A stretch of DNA of 64,000 nt from assembly GCA_028866335.1 (NCBI GenBank), contig JAGWIL010000001.1, positions 3,106 through 67,105 on the forward strand, in the 5' to 3' direction. The notes beneath the pieces were generated by a model, which was given only the letters and a program-made list of their open reading frames with translations, was not told where the DNA came from and did no database searches. The DNA comes from Rhodospirillales bacterium (GTDB taxonomy: Bacteria > Pseudomonadota > Alphaproteobacteria > Acetobacterales > Acetobacteraceae). Positions 57,155-64,000 of the stretch are shown here, one piece after another (the stretch's first letter is position 1; each line of letters begins with the position of its first letter). A program made the position numbers and the translations under genes.

Positions 57155-57496
57155 ATGCACACCGTACGGGTCACGTTCACCGACGGCCGGAGCCAGGACT
57201 ACCGGGCCGACGACTGGGAGCTGAACGACGGCGCCGTACTGCTGACCACGGGCCGCGCCGACCCCGTGGCGCTGCTGGCTGCCGGCGCCTGGCGGTCACT
57301 CGAGCATGTGTCGATCGAGCACGGCGAGCCCGACGACCTGCTCGGCAGCGCCTGGGGTCTCATCGCCAACGCCCACGGTGGCGACTGGACGAAGGCGTCC
57401 GACGAGTGGCGTGAGGCGGCGGAGGAGTGGCGCGAGGACTTCCACGCCTGGCTGGGCGTTCACCCGGACACCGCCGCACCCGAGTCGCCGCTGTGA
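57155..57496 (+). CDS. Small hypothetical protein
   Basis: 113 residues; GAGGAGGAG precedes ATG 57155. A beta part (HTVRVTFTDGRSQDYRADDWELNDG) and a helix with Trp (WTKASDEWREAAEEWREDFHAWLG). No family. Confidence 0.5.
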   Translation: MHTVRVTFTDGRSQDYRADDWELNDGAVLLTTGRADPVALLAAGAWRSLEHVSIEHGEPDDLLGSAWGLIANAHGGDWTKASDEWREAAEEWREDFHAWLGVHPDTAAPESPL

Positions 57497-57708
57497 CCGA
57501 GCAGCGGAAGCCGACTTGGACGGCGCAGGAGGTCGAGGGCGGGTTCTACACGGCGGTGCTGGCGGCGACGTTGCTCTGCGTGATCATGCTCGTCGTCAGT
57601 CTCCTTGCGGCGGCGGCGTGCTTCGCATGGCTCGTCGTGGGCCTGTGGGTCGGCCGACGGATCGGCCGCGCCCAGGAGCGGGCAACCGCACGAGAGGAGG
57701 ACGAATGA
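57493..57708 (+). CDS. Small membrane protein
   Basis: 71 residues from GTG 57493. One or two hydrophobic helices (YTAVLAATLLCVIMLVVSL, AACFAWLVVGLWVGRRIG), then a charged tail. Overlaps both neighbours. No known family; a holin-like or anchor role is possible. Confidence 0.5.
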   Translation: MTEQRKPTWTAQEVEGGFYTAVLAATLLCVIMLVVSLLAAAACFAWLVVGLWVGRRIGRAQERATAREEDE

Positions 57709-58127
57709 GGATCATCGTGGACGTCGACGACGACTGGGCCGACGCGGCGGCGGAGTCCTGCCTGCTGCCGGATGCGCTTCGGCGGCTACTGGAACGGGCA
57801 GCGCTCGACCTGACCGACAGGGCGCACGCGCTCGAGGAGCTGTCGCCGATCCGAGAGCCGTACGTCCACCTGGGCGGGCGCACGCCCACCAGCCAGGAGC
57901 GTCTGATCGGGACCTACCGGGTCGACCTGTCGCGCCAGGCCGACGAGCGCGAGACCGACCTGGAACGCCTGACCGGCGCCGTGGCCCGCGGTTGGTGCCA
58001 CCCCGAAACCGAGCACCTGACGATGGACGTGGAGCTTGCCCAGGCAATCGTCGACGAGGTCTTCCCGCTGTTGGTGCAAGCGCGGTCGGGCTACTACGTC
58101 GACGCGCTGGCGCAGCCCGAGCGATGA
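57705..58127 (+). CDS. Small hypothetical protein
   Basis: 140 residues, AGGAGG before ATG 57705. An N-terminal strand (RIIVDVDDDWADAAAESCLLPDALRRLLERAAL) and a helical rest. Unknown. Confidence 0.45.
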   Translation: MRIIVDVDDDWADAAAESCLLPDALRRLLERAALDLTDRAHALEELSPIREPYVHLGGRTPTSQERLIGTYRVDLSRQADERETDLERLTGAVARGWCHPETEHLTMDVELAQAIVDEVFPLLVQARSGYYVDALAQPER

Positions 58128-58441
58128 CCGTCGCCCTCGCCGTCATGGCTGCGCTGTGGCTGGTCCTGCTCATGGCCTACCTGCGGCTGTTGGCGCGCTA
58201 CCGGCAGGCGACCGCTCGGACCTGGACGGTCCCGGTCCGCCACGCCAGCGGAGCGCTCCCGCCGACACCGTTCGATCTCGACGTCGCCGGACAGCAGCTC
58301 GTCGTCGTCGCCGTGGCCGACGCCGGGCTCGTCGTCCGGAAGCGAGAGTGGCACGACCGGATCCGCCGCCGCTGGCGGTCGGCCGTCTACCGGCTCCGAG
58401 ACCGGACGACGACCGTCACTGACCGGTGGAGCACGCCGTGA
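58124..58441 (+). CDS. Membrane-anchored protein
   Basis: 105 residues from ATG 58124. The first ~22 residues are hydrophobic (VALAVMAALWLVLLMAYL), then an Arg-rich, mostly soluble remainder (RIRRRWRSAVYRLRDR). Type I or II anchor. Unknown function. Confidence 0.5.
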   Translation: MTVALAVMAALWLVLLMAYLRLLARYRQATARTWTVPVRHASGALPPTPFDLDVAGQQLVVVAVADAGLVVRKREWHDRIRRRWRSAVYRLRDRTTTVTDRWSTP

Positions 58442-58620
58442 GCGCCGAACCCGTGACGGCGACCCAGGCGCCGTGCACGGTCCGGCGGATCGAGGTCCTG
58501 CTGATCGACGCGCTCTACGGCCGCGGCACGACGGACGATCCGGTCCACCGCCGCACCGAGGTCTTCACGCTCGACGGCGAGCACATCGTCACGCTGCCGG
58601 GCACCTGGAGGCGGTCGTGA
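58438..58620 (+). CDS. Small hypothetical protein
   Basis: 60 residues from GTG 58438, overlapping both neighbours. It has a central VRRIEVLLIDALYGRG and a HRRTEVFTLDGEHIVTLPG beta part. Unknown. Confidence 0.4.
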   Translation: MSAEPVTATQAPCTVRRIEVLLIDALYGRGTTDDPVHRRTEVFTLDGEHIVTLPGTWRRS

Positions 58621-59333
58621 CCGCCGGGCCGTCGTGGCTGACCGATCCCGAGTTCGACCGCGACCCGGCGACCGACGAGTGGTTCGGCGCTCACTGGGAC
58701 GACGACTGGACCGACACGCCGGTCGAGGAGTGCGACCACCCGAACGAGCAGGTGATGACGACGGAGAACGGGCTGGTCGTCTGCCACTCCTGCGGGCTGA
58801 CGGTCGCCAGGAAGCCGATTCGCTCGGACGCCTACCACGGCGTGCGCCGACCGGCGACCGTCAGCGGAGCCGAGTTGCAGCGCCTTGAACTGCTGGCGGC
58901 GCAGACGCGCGCGGCCGGCACCCCGATCACCGTGGCGTACGAGCGCATGTCGGCGATCGCCTCTCGGACGGCCGGGCTGTCCGTCGACGACATCGCCGAA
59001 GCCTGGCGCCGGGCGCGTGACGACGAGCGCGGCTGGGTCGAGCACCGAGCGCCACTGGCTCTGCCGGGCTGGCTCGATGCGACCGTCATCGAAGCGATGC
59101 GCCAGTTCGGCCAGGCCATCGCCGACGCGTTCGCCGCTATCGACTGGTCGGGCATCGCCCGGCGCGCGGTCTGCCGCGTGTGCTCGGAGCCCATCCAACT
59201 CGTCGACGTCGCCGCCAAGGGGACAGGCGGCCAATGGGTCCACGCCCGGTCGTATGGGGAATCGCCCCATGGCGCGCTGCCCCGGACGGATGATTTACCC
59301 ATATACCCAACCAAGAAAGAGGCAATAGCATGA
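58617..59333 (+). CDS. Hypothetical protein with Cys-rich C-terminus
   Basis: 238 residues from GTG 58617. CDHPNEQVM...VVCHSCGLTV near 35-60 and CRVCSEPIQLVDVAAKGTGG near 180-200 could each bind zinc. The middle is helical (AELQRLELLAAQTRAAG, VDDIAEAWRRARDDERGW). The 3' end is A/T-richer than the rest. It leads into the DUF6948-type gene. Confidence 0.5.
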   Translation: MTAGPSWLTDPEFDRDPATDEWFGAHWDDDWTDTPVEECDHPNEQVMTTENGLVVCHSCGLTVARKPIRSDAYHGVRRPATVSGAELQRLELLAAQTRAAGTPITVAYERMSAIASRTAGLSVDDIAEAWRRARDDERGWVEHRAPLALPGWLDATVIEAMRQFGQAIADAFAAIDWSGIARRAVCRVCSEPIQLVDVAAKGTGGQWVHARSYGESPHGALPRTDDLPIYPTKKEAIA

Positions 59334-59620
59334 ACGAAACAGTGATGGTCCGAAGCCGAGATGCCGGCGTGCATTTCGGTGAGCTTGTCGCCCAGGACCG
59401 CGACATCGTCACGCTCCGGAATCCACGGCGGTGCTGGTATTGGAATGGCGCCGCCACGCTCTCCGAGCTGGCCACCGAGGGCACGAGTGACCCGAAGGGA
59501 TGCAAGTTCCCGGCGCCCACCGAAGGGGAGCACCAGATCCTCGGGGTCTGCGAGGTCCTTCCCGTCACGGCCCGAGCGATGGAATCGCTCGACGCCGTTC
59601 CGGTCTGGACCTCTCGGTGA
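59330..59620 (+). CDS. DUF6948-like protein
   Basis: 96 residues from ATG 59330, overlapping the previous stop. VRSRDAGVHFGELVAQDRDIVTLRNPRRCWYWNGAATLSELATEGTSDPKGCKFP matches my memory of a phage family annotated DUF6948 (YWxGAAxLxELA). Members often sit beside a Gly-Ser/Tyr/Asp repeat gene, as here. The function is unknown. Confidence 0.6.
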   Translation: MNETVMVRSRDAGVHFGELVAQDRDIVTLRNPRRCWYWNGAATLSELATEGTSDPKGCKFPAPTEGEHQILGVCEVLPVTARAMESLDAVPVWTSR

Positions 59621-59958
59621 GCCCAAGCGGGGCCAGTAAGGGCGACGGCTACGGCTCCGGCTCCGGCTCCGGCTACGGCTCCGGCGACGGCTCCGGCTCC
59701 GGCTACGGCTCCGGCTACGGCTACGGCTCCGGCTCCGGCGACGGCTCCGGCTCCGGCTACGGCTCCGGCTCCGGCTACGGCTCCGGCTACGGCTACGGCT
59801 CCGGCTCCGGCTACGGCGACGGCTACGGCTCCGGCGACGGCGACGGCTCCGGCTACGGCGACGGCGACGGCGACGGCTACGGCTCCGGCTACGGCTCCGG
59901 CTCCGGCGACGGCTTCGGCTCCGGCTCCGGCGACGGCGACGGCTCCGGCTACGGCTGA
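59617..59958 (+). CDS. Gly-Ser/Tyr/Asp repeat protein
   Basis: 113 residues from GTG 59617, overlapping the previous stop. From about residue 8 it is only GDGYGSGSGYG-type dipeptide units (Gly followed by Ser, Tyr or Asp) coded by about 50 six-base or shorter units of ggctcc, ggctac and ggcgac. It has no folded domain. Being in multiples of three and six bases, its length can drift without losing frame. Such proteins occur next to DUF6948 genes. Role unknown. Confidence 0.65.
   Translation: MSPSGASKGDGYGSGSGSGYGSGDGSGSGYGSGYGYGSGSGDGSGSGYGSGSGYGSGYGYGSGSGYGDGYGSGDGDGSGYGDGDGDGYGSGYGSGSGDGFGSGSGDGDGSGYG
59642..59955 (+). repeat. Tandem ggctcc/ggctac/ggcgac array
   Basis: About 310 bases of near-perfect hexamer units differing only in the second codon (TCC, TAC or GAC). 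It is a strong slippage target and codes Gly-Ser, Gly-Tyr and Gly-Asp dipeptides. Confidence 0.9.
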
Positions 59959-59978
59959 GTCGACCTCTGGGACAGAGC

Positions 59979-60017
59979 CCCCTCCCGGCTCGCCGGGGGG
60001 GGGCGCCCCGGGAGGGG
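59979..60017 (+). terminator. 10-bp hairpin after the repeat gene
   Basis: cccctcccgg (59979-59988) pairs with ccgggagggg (60008-60017). A G-rich loop lies between. No U-run. Possible terminator after the repeat gene. Confidence 0.45.
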
Positions 60018-60042
60018 CCAAGGGCACACGGGGGAGGGTCCC

Positions 60043-60258
60043 ATGGGTCACGCACGCCGAAAGGCGGGTATGGGGAACCTGGCGCGCCGGATCGCGGACG
60101 CCGAGGCCGAGCGCGCCCGCCTCGATGCCGAGCTTGCCGCGCTGCCACGGAACACCCGTCGGATGATCGACGGTCGGAAGCACCGGATCGCCGGACGACC
60201 AGGCAACCGCCACTGGCGGGAGGTCGCGCCGGCCCGCTACAAGGGAGCGAAGCGATGA
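60043..60258 (+). CDS. Small basic protein
   Basis: 71 residues from ATG 60043. It is Arg/Lys-rich with one helix (MGNLARRIADAEAERARLDAELAALPRN), probably nucleic-acid-binding. Unknown. Confidence 0.5.
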   Translation: MGHARRKAGMGNLARRIADAEAERARLDAELAALPRNTRRMIDGRKHRIAGRPGNRHWREVAPARYKGAKR

Positions 60259-60512
60259 CCGACGACAGGGAGGAACAGATGGCTGAGGAACTGACGCCCA
60301 CCGAGTGCCCCGTCGGCGTGCTAAAGCCCGCACGGGACGCCGAACTCGCATCCCTCATCACCAGGCTGCGGGAGGCGGAAGCGGCGCTGCGGCGGATCGT
60401 GATGCTGGTCGATCACTTCGACAGCGCGTTCGGCGGAGACCCAATCGACCTCATCGGGGAAATCGAAACCGCAGCCCGCGCCTACTTGACCCAGGGAGGA
60501 ACAGATGGCTGA
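60255..60512 (+). CDS. Small helical protein, duplicated N-terminus (copy A)
   Basis: 85 residues from ATG 60255, or 77 from ATG 60279. The latter sits behind GGGAGGAACAG, the same site as in the next gene. The shared text ARDAELASL and MAEE show it is a diverged duplicate of the next gene's start. The rest is a charged helix. Unknown. Confidence 0.5.
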   Translation: MTDDREEQMAEELTPTECPVGVLKPARDAELASLITRLREAEAALRRIVMLVDHFDSAFGGDPIDLIGEIETAARAYLTQGGTDG

Positions 60513-60930
60513 GGAACCGAGCGGACCGAGGCCGATTGGCCCGACCGACCACCTGGACACGGTGGAGTTCTGGCGGGAGAACTACTCAGACGCCATCACT
60601 GTCGGGCAGGAACTGCTCGCCGCACGGGACGCCGAACTCGCATCCCTCCGCACCCAACTGTCCGAGGCCGAGCGGGAACGGGAGGAGGCGTGGGACAACG
60701 GGCGTGCGGCCCTGCTCAACGATCAGCGTGCACTGTGGGGCAGCCCTGCCGATCTGATGCTAAGGGCGACAGCCGCCGAGGCCCACCTGTCCGCCTATCG
60801 GGACGTGGCGGAGGCGGCACGACCATTCGCCGTTTGGCACCCCGAGTGTCCCGATCCTGGGTGCTCCAACTGCCGATTGTCCGCCGCCCTCGCCGCCCTT
60901 CCCCCGACCGAGAGGGGTGAGGCGTCGTGA
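60505..60930 (+). CDS. Helical protein, duplicated N-terminus (copy B)
   Basis: 141 residues from ATG 60505 behind GGGAGGAACAG. Begins MAEEPSGP and contains ARDAELASLRTQLSEAEREREEAW, a coiled-coil pattern, then CPDPGCSNCRLSAALAALPPTERG, a Cys-rich end. The upstream repeat unit (gggaggaacagatggctgag) is shared with copy A at 60268 and 60494. Confidence 0.55.
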   Translation: MAEEPSGPRPIGPTDHLDTVEFWRENYSDAITVGQELLAARDAELASLRTQLSEAEREREEAWDNGRAALLNDQRALWGSPADLMLRATAAEAHLSAYRDVAEAARPFAVWHPECPDPGCSNCRLSAALAALPPTERGEAS

Positions 60931-61166
60931 GCGAGCGCACGGGCATGTGCCCCCACTGTGGCGAGGAGGTCCGCCTTCTCCCCGACAGCAGTCTGACGGC
61001 AACCCACGATTGGCCGAAGCCGTGCCGCCAGGTGTGTCCCGGGTCGGGTCAGAACTATCGCAACGCCGAATCGGACGGTCGCCCGCTCTGGAACGGCGAA
61101 CCAAACCGACGCTTCCGCACCCCATCCCCCGACTCCACCGGGCAACCAGGGGAGGGGGCGTCGTGA
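60927..61166 (+). CDS. Zinc-ribbon small protein
   Basis: 79 residues from GTG 60927. CPHCGEEVRLLPDSS and CRQVCPGSGQNYR give two CxxC-type halves. Pro/Arg-rich C-terminus. Unknown. Confidence 0.5.
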   Translation: MSERTGMCPHCGEEVRLLPDSSLTATHDWPKPCRQVCPGSGQNYRNAESDGRPLWNGEPNRRFRTPSPDSTGQPGEGAS

Positions 61167-61232
61167 GCGATCGCCTGTTCGACTCGGTGCCGCGAGCGGC
61201 GAGTCGCTTGACCGGGACCAGCGCGCAGCAGC

Positions 61233-61248
61233 GCGCTAGCGTTAGCGC
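61233..61248 (+). promoter_or_regulatory. Dyad operator-like repeat, copy 4
   Basis: GCGCTA-GCGT-TAGCGC, a perfect dyad. AGAGGAGG follows and ATG 61268 is 19 bases away. It lies inside an open frame from GTG 61163 that I do not count as coding. Confidence 0.6.
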
Positions 61249-61267
61249 ACCACCTAGAGGAGGTCGA

Positions 61268-61642
61268 ATGGCACCAACCATCGAAGAGCAACTGCGGGCA
61301 TCACGGGACCCCGACTTCTGGACGACGACGTTCTTCCAGCACCGCACGGCCGACGAGGTCAGCCAGCCCGAGCGGATGCGCCACTGGTTCAAGGAAGCGA
61401 TCGAGGTCGGCCAGCGCTACCCGGGTGGCCTCGAGCCCGAGCAGGTCCAGGCGGCGATCATCCAGGCGTTCGGCGAGGCGTTCGATGCGTCGATCGCCGC
61501 CCAGCCGGACGGAGTCATCGACCCCCGAGAGAAGTTCCTGCGAGACGCCGAGCCAGCCATGAAGGCGCTCATGGCGAGAGTCACCGGCCGTCCGCTGGCT
61601 GCGCCAGGGCCGGCGCCGTTCGACCAGGACGCGCCGCTGTGA
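61268..61642 (+). CDS. Small hypothetical protein
   Basis: 124 residues; AGAGGAGG precedes ATG 61268. Mostly helical (EEQLRASRDPDFWTTTFFQHRTADEVSQP, ERMRHWFKEAIEVGQRYPG). A longer start at GTG 61163 would run through the dyad repeat and is less likely. It overlaps the exonuclease gene. Confidence 0.5.
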   Translation: MAPTIEEQLRASRDPDFWTTTFFQHRTADEVSQPERMRHWFKEAIEVGQRYPGGLEPEQVQAAIIQAFGEAFDASIAAQPDGVIDPREKFLRDAEPAMKALMARVTGRPLAAPGPAPFDQDAPL

Positions 61643-62334
61643 CCCGACTCGCGTTCCTCGACACGGAGACCACCGGCCTCGACCCGGACCGGCACGAAGT
61701 GTGGGAGGTCGGGCTGATCCTGCGCGACACGGACGCCGTCAGCCGCGTCGGCGCGGTCGTCGTCACCGACCGGGAGTACCACTGGATGCTGCCGGTCGAC
61801 CTCTCGACGGCGGATCCGTTCGCGCTCGACATCGGACGGTTCCACGACCGGCACCCGAGCGGCTACCGCAGCAACCAGGACGACCACCCGGAACGAACCG
61901 TCACCGACCTGGCCACCTTCGCCCGAGTGTTCGCGGAGCTCACCGACGGCGCCCACCTGGTCGGTGCGGTCGTGTCGTTCGACGCCGAGCGCCTGGCGGC
62001 GCTCGTCAAGCGTCAGGGGCTGCTCCCGGCGTGGCACTACCACCTTGTCGACGTCGAGGCGCTCGTCGCCGGGCGGTACGGCCTCGAGCCGCCGTGGGAC
62101 TCCGGCGACCTGTCCGACCGAGCCGGAGTCGACGTGACGGCGTACGACCGGCACACGGCGCTCGGCGACGCCCGGTGGGCCAGGGACCTCTACGACCAAA
62201 TGATGACCGACGTCGGCCGACGCAAGGTTGCCGCCGCCGAGGTCGACGCAGCGCAGGGCCGGGTCGAGGCCAGGGACCTCATCGAGCGCGCCGGATTCAC
62301 CCCCAGCCAGCGGCCGACCGGAGCAGGATGGTGA
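61639..62334 (+). CDS. DnaQ-like 3'-5' exonuclease
   Basis: 231 residues from GTG 61639. LAFLDTETTGLDP at 4-16 is Exo I (D8, E10), then VGAVVSFDAERLAALVK near 112-128 for Exo II, and YDRHTALGDARWARDL near 173-188 for Exo III (H, D). This is the DEDDh proofreading/repair exonuclease family. It may proofread or process DNA ends; no polymerase domain is attached. Confidence 0.8.
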   Translation: MTRLAFLDTETTGLDPDRHEVWEVGLILRDTDAVSRVGAVVVTDREYHWMLPVDLSTADPFALDIGRFHDRHPSGYRSNQDDHPERTVTDLATFARVFAELTDGAHLVGAVVSFDAERLAALVKRQGLLPAWHYHLVDVEALVAGRYGLEPPWDSGDLSDRAGVDVTAYDRHTALGDARWARDLYDQMMTDVGRRKVAAAEVDAAQGRVEARDLIERAGFTPSQRPTGAGW

Positions 62335-62840
62335 AGGCGCTGACCGTCAAGCAGCCGTGGGCCTCGCTCATCGTCGCCGGCATCAAGACGATCGAGACCC
62401 GGCCGTGGCAGACGGCGCATCGCGGACCGCTGGCGATCCACGCCGGGCGGGAGCACTACGTCGGCGCCTGGTCCCGTCCGCTGTGGCAGGCGACGGACCG
62501 GGTCAGCCGCCACCACGGGGTGACCGGCTACCCCGACCGCTGGCCGAGCGGCGCGATCGTCGGGACCGTCGAGCTCGTGGACGTCCTGCCGATCACTGGG
62601 CCGAACGAGGCCGGACACCTGCGCTTCGTCTGCCCGGACGTCTACGGCGGTCTCACCCGGTACACGTTCCCACCGGACGGCCCAGCGCTCGTCGAGGAGG
62701 ACGTGAACGATCAGCGCAAGCTCGGCGACTTCTCTGAGGGACGCTACGCCTGGCTGCTCGGCGACGCCGAAGCGTTCGACGCGCCGGTGCCTGAGCGCGG
62801 CCGACAAGGGCTGTGGGAGTGGGACGGGAGCCGGTTCTGA
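62328..62840 (+). CDS. ASCH-domain protein
   Basis: 170 residues from ATG 62328, overlapping the exonuclease end. VKALTVKQPWASLIVAGIKTIETRPWQTAHRGPLAIHAG is the ASCH signature (near 2-40), with IVGTVELVDV and YAWLLGDAEAF later. ASCH domains resemble PUA folds and bind RNA; some are nucleases. Its role in phage is not known. Confidence 0.75.
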   Translation: MVKALTVKQPWASLIVAGIKTIETRPWQTAHRGPLAIHAGREHYVGAWSRPLWQATDRVSRHHGVTGYPDRWPSGAIVGTVELVDVLPITGPNEAGHLRFVCPDVYGGLTRYTFPPDGPALVEEDVNDQRKLGDFSEGRYAWLLGDAEAFDAPVPERGRQGLWEWDGSRF

Positions 62841-63094
62841 TGGGACGCCCCGAGCACCAGGAGCTGACGACGGTTGCCGAGTGGTGGGCGTGCGAGTTCC
62901 CCGAGCGGGAGCCAACGGCCGAGACCGCGTTCAAGATCGGGTGCGACGCCTGCACCATCGCGTTCGAGGCCGTCCGCCACCGGCACCCAGGCAGGGCCAG
63001 AGTCATCGCCTACACGAGCGACGAGCAGGCCGCCGGCATCATCGGCGCCGACGACTGGTCGACGATGCTCGCAGACGACGCGGCAGGGGCGTAG
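62840..63094 (+). CDS. Small hypothetical protein
   Basis: 84 residues from ATG 62840, overlapping the ASCH stop. EWWACEFPEREPTAETAFKIGCDACTIAFEAVRH has Cys residues in a helix-turn pattern. Unknown. A TAGCCT box overlaps its stop but no gene starts right after it. Confidence 0.45.
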   Translation: MGRPEHQELTTVAEWWACEFPEREPTAETAFKIGCDACTIAFEAVRHRHPGRARVIAYTSDEQAAGIIGADDWSTMLADDAAGA

Positions 63095-63288
63095 CCTTGA
63101 CGCCAGTCGATCGAGGAGTGGCCTAACGCCCACTGACCGCCGAACGGACATCACACCCGCTGCACACCGTCAGACAGGTCGGCTCGTCCTTCCCGGCGAC
63201 CGACTGCGGCCTGCATGCACCGGCGGGGTCCACCAACCAGCAAGAGAGGCGCCGCCGGCGCCCGACTCAAGGAAGGTCGCACCCCACC
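63095..63288 (+). other. Leader region before the Rpf-like gene
   Basis: About 190 bases without a supported gene. It has a CACCAACCAGCAAG leader word, a GGCGCC-GCC-GGCGCC hairpin near 63252 and an AAGGAAGG site before ATG 63289. A TAGCCT box lies at its left edge. Confidence 0.4.
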
Positions 63289-63909
63289 ATGAACAACCGC
63301 ATCGCAGCACCGTTCTCGCTTCTCGTCATCGCCCTCTCGATCGGAGTCTCACTATGGCCGTCGCCGCCGACGCAAGCAGGTCGCCCGCCCTCGCCGCGCT
63401 CGACGCTCTCCGCGCGCTCGACGCCGTGGGTGACGCCGACGCCGTCGTTGCTCAGTTCCACCGAGAGCGCCGAGCGGTCGATCGAGTCGGCGCTCGCTGC
63501 TCAGCGTGTGGACGCCATGCTGGCCACTACCCTTCCTGTCCTCGCAGCGGCGAGAGCGCAGCAGGAGGCGCAGGCGGCGACGGCAGCAGCGGCGGCGGCG
63601 GCTGCGCGTGTTCAGGCTGCCGTCCGGTCTCAGTCGGCGAGCACGGCGTCGACCGCGACTCCGCCGGTCGCTTCCGGTGACTACGACCACCGCTGGGACG
63701 CTGTGGCGATGTGCGAGGAGGGCGGCTGGAGCCTGGCGGTCTACCAACACGGCCCGACGTACTGGGGCAACCTCGGCATCAGCGGGCAGAACTGGGACAC
63801 CTACGGCGCAGGCGTCGACCGGAACAACGCCACGCCGGCACAGCAGGTCATGGTGGCCGAGCGGATCCAGTCGAACCCACCCGACCAGCATGGGTGCGCC
63901 GGCTGGTAG
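63289..63909 (+). CDS. Secreted Rpf-like muralytic enzyme
   Basis: 206 residues from ATG 63289 behind AAGGAAGG. The start (NNRIAAPFSLLVIALSIGVSLWPS) is a signal peptide; a long Ala-rich low-complexity stretch (~75-120) follows. From ~135 the text HRWDAVAMCEEGGW...YWGNLGISGQNWDTYG...NATPAQQVMVAERI resembles resuscitation-promoting factor / transglycosylase-like domains, with a Glu in the place of the catalytic one (MCEE). Rpf proteins cleave peptidoglycan in actinobacteria. A phage copy may help lysis or alter the state of the host cell. Confidence 0.75.
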   Translation: MNNRIAAPFSLLVIALSIGVSLWPSPPTQAGRPPSPRSTLSARSTPWVTPTPSLLSSTESAERSIESALAAQRVDAMLATTLPVLAAARAQQEAQAATAAAAAAAARVQAAVRSQSASTASTATPPVASGDYDHRWDAVAMCEEGGWSLAVYQHGPTYWGNLGISGQNWDTYGAGVDRNNATPAQQVMVAERIQSNPPDQHGCAGW

Positions 63910-63934
63910 CCATCGCTGCGCAGGAGGACACGCC

Positions 63935-63950
63935 GCGCTAGCGTTAGCGC
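63935..63950 (+). promoter_or_regulatory. Dyad operator-like repeat, copy 5
   Basis: GCGCTA-GCGT-TAGCGC, a perfect dyad. GTG 63952 begins one base after it, as at copy 2. Confidence 0.6.
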
Positions 63951-63951
63951 C

Positions 63952-64000
63952 GTGACTGACGAAGCACCCTACGAGACCATCGGGTTCCGCGCTCCGGCGA
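63952..64000 (+). CDS. Start of a gene running off the window
   Basis: Sixteen residues are visible from GTG 63952 (VTDEAPYETIGFRAPA). Its position after the candidate small terminase block and before the portal (if the genome is circular or continues) would suit a large terminase, but the sequence is too short to show it. Confidence 0.4.
   Translation, partial: MTDEAPYETIGFRAPA

Noticed and set aside
59642..59955. CRISPR-like array
   Set aside because: Units are contiguous hexamers in a coding frame with no spacers. No CRISPR arrays were seen.
61163..61267. Upstream extension of the small gene at 61268 to GTG 61163
   Set aside because: It would translate through the regulatory dyad and ignores the strong AGAGGAGG before ATG 61268.
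63354..63680. A nested frame inside the Rpf-like gene beginning MAVAADASRSPALAALDALR
   Set aside because: It has high GC3 and looks coding at first, but the other frame carries both the signal peptide and the Rpf domain continuously. It is kept only as a possible out-of-frame overlap.

Overview
The window is about 64 kb of a high-G+C tailed dsDNA phage genome with siphovirus-type gene content. All genes but one run on the + strand, most overlap by ATGA/GTGA or nearly touch, and the gene order is that of actinobacteriophages. The endolysin carries C-terminal repeats of the GGxFxFGxAxFxGS type, which are very common in surface proteins of Acidimicrobiia. I therefore infer a host in or near that class. 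The layout (portal-MuF fusion, capsid protease, early major tail gene, queuosine-type genes) recalls the Rosebush-like mycobacteriophages. The genome is incomplete: no large terminase, DNA polymerase or primase is visible, and a gene runs off each end.

Layout. 1-1870: end of an upstream gene, small proteins, GH25-like endolysin with propeller-like repeats, membrane protein. 1870-15518: head and connector module (portal-MuF-ADP-ribosyltransferase fusion, zinc-ribbon capsid maturation protease, major capsid protein, second head protein, major tail protein, connectors). 15.6-19.2 kb: an island with a UvrD-like helicase, small zinc proteins and the only minus-strand gene, an HNH endonuclease. 19.3-27.5 kb: tail chaperones with a -1 frameshift, tape measure, polyglycine tail protein, hub proteins. 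27.6-31.6 kb: membrane proteins, a cysteine-peptidase-like protein, a candidate holin and a lipoprotein. 31.8-34.0 kb: Gam-like and Erf-like recombination proteins. 34-40 kb: replication initiator-like protein, ParB-like protein, methyltransferase, HNH and VRR-NUC nucleases. 40.7-44.8 kb: 7-deazaguanine DNA-modification cluster (ParB/methyltransferase relic, DpdA-like transglycosylase, T-fold protein, QueD, QueE, phosphoribosyltransferase-FolE fusion). 44.8-52 kb: small accessory genes, a histone-H1-like protein, DUF932 and an SSB-like protein. 52.3-64 kb: MerR-like regulator, TIM-barrel glycosidase-like protein, candidate small terminase, many small ORFs, a Gly-Ser/Tyr/Asp repeat protein, DnaQ-like exonuclease, ASCH protein and a secreted Rpf-like muralytic enzyme.

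The most unusual feature is a repeated cis-acting RNA candidate. Six intergenic copies (18.0, 45.5, 47.6, 48.0, 48.9 and 49.5 kb) can fold into an outer stem enclosing two hairpins. The stems differ in sequence between copies but stay complementary, while the loops (GCAG-like and UCACG) and the 3' tail (ACGCAGCACC) are conserved. A second repeat family, the dyad GCGCTA-GCGT-TAGCGC, occurs five times just upstream of genes in the last 12 kb, the first copy beside the MerR-like gene. Promoters with a TAGCAT/TAGCCT -10 box, several placed for leaderless transcripts, and CAACCAC-rich leaders before Shine-Dalgarno sites recur through the window.

How the genes work together (inference). FolE, QueD and QueE would make 7-carboxy-7-deazaguanine, and DpdA would insert a 7-deazaguanine into phage DNA to block host restriction. 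Gam, Erf, helicase and nucleases handle DNA ends and recombination. The lysin, Rpf-like enzyme, holin candidates and lipoprotein act on the host envelope.
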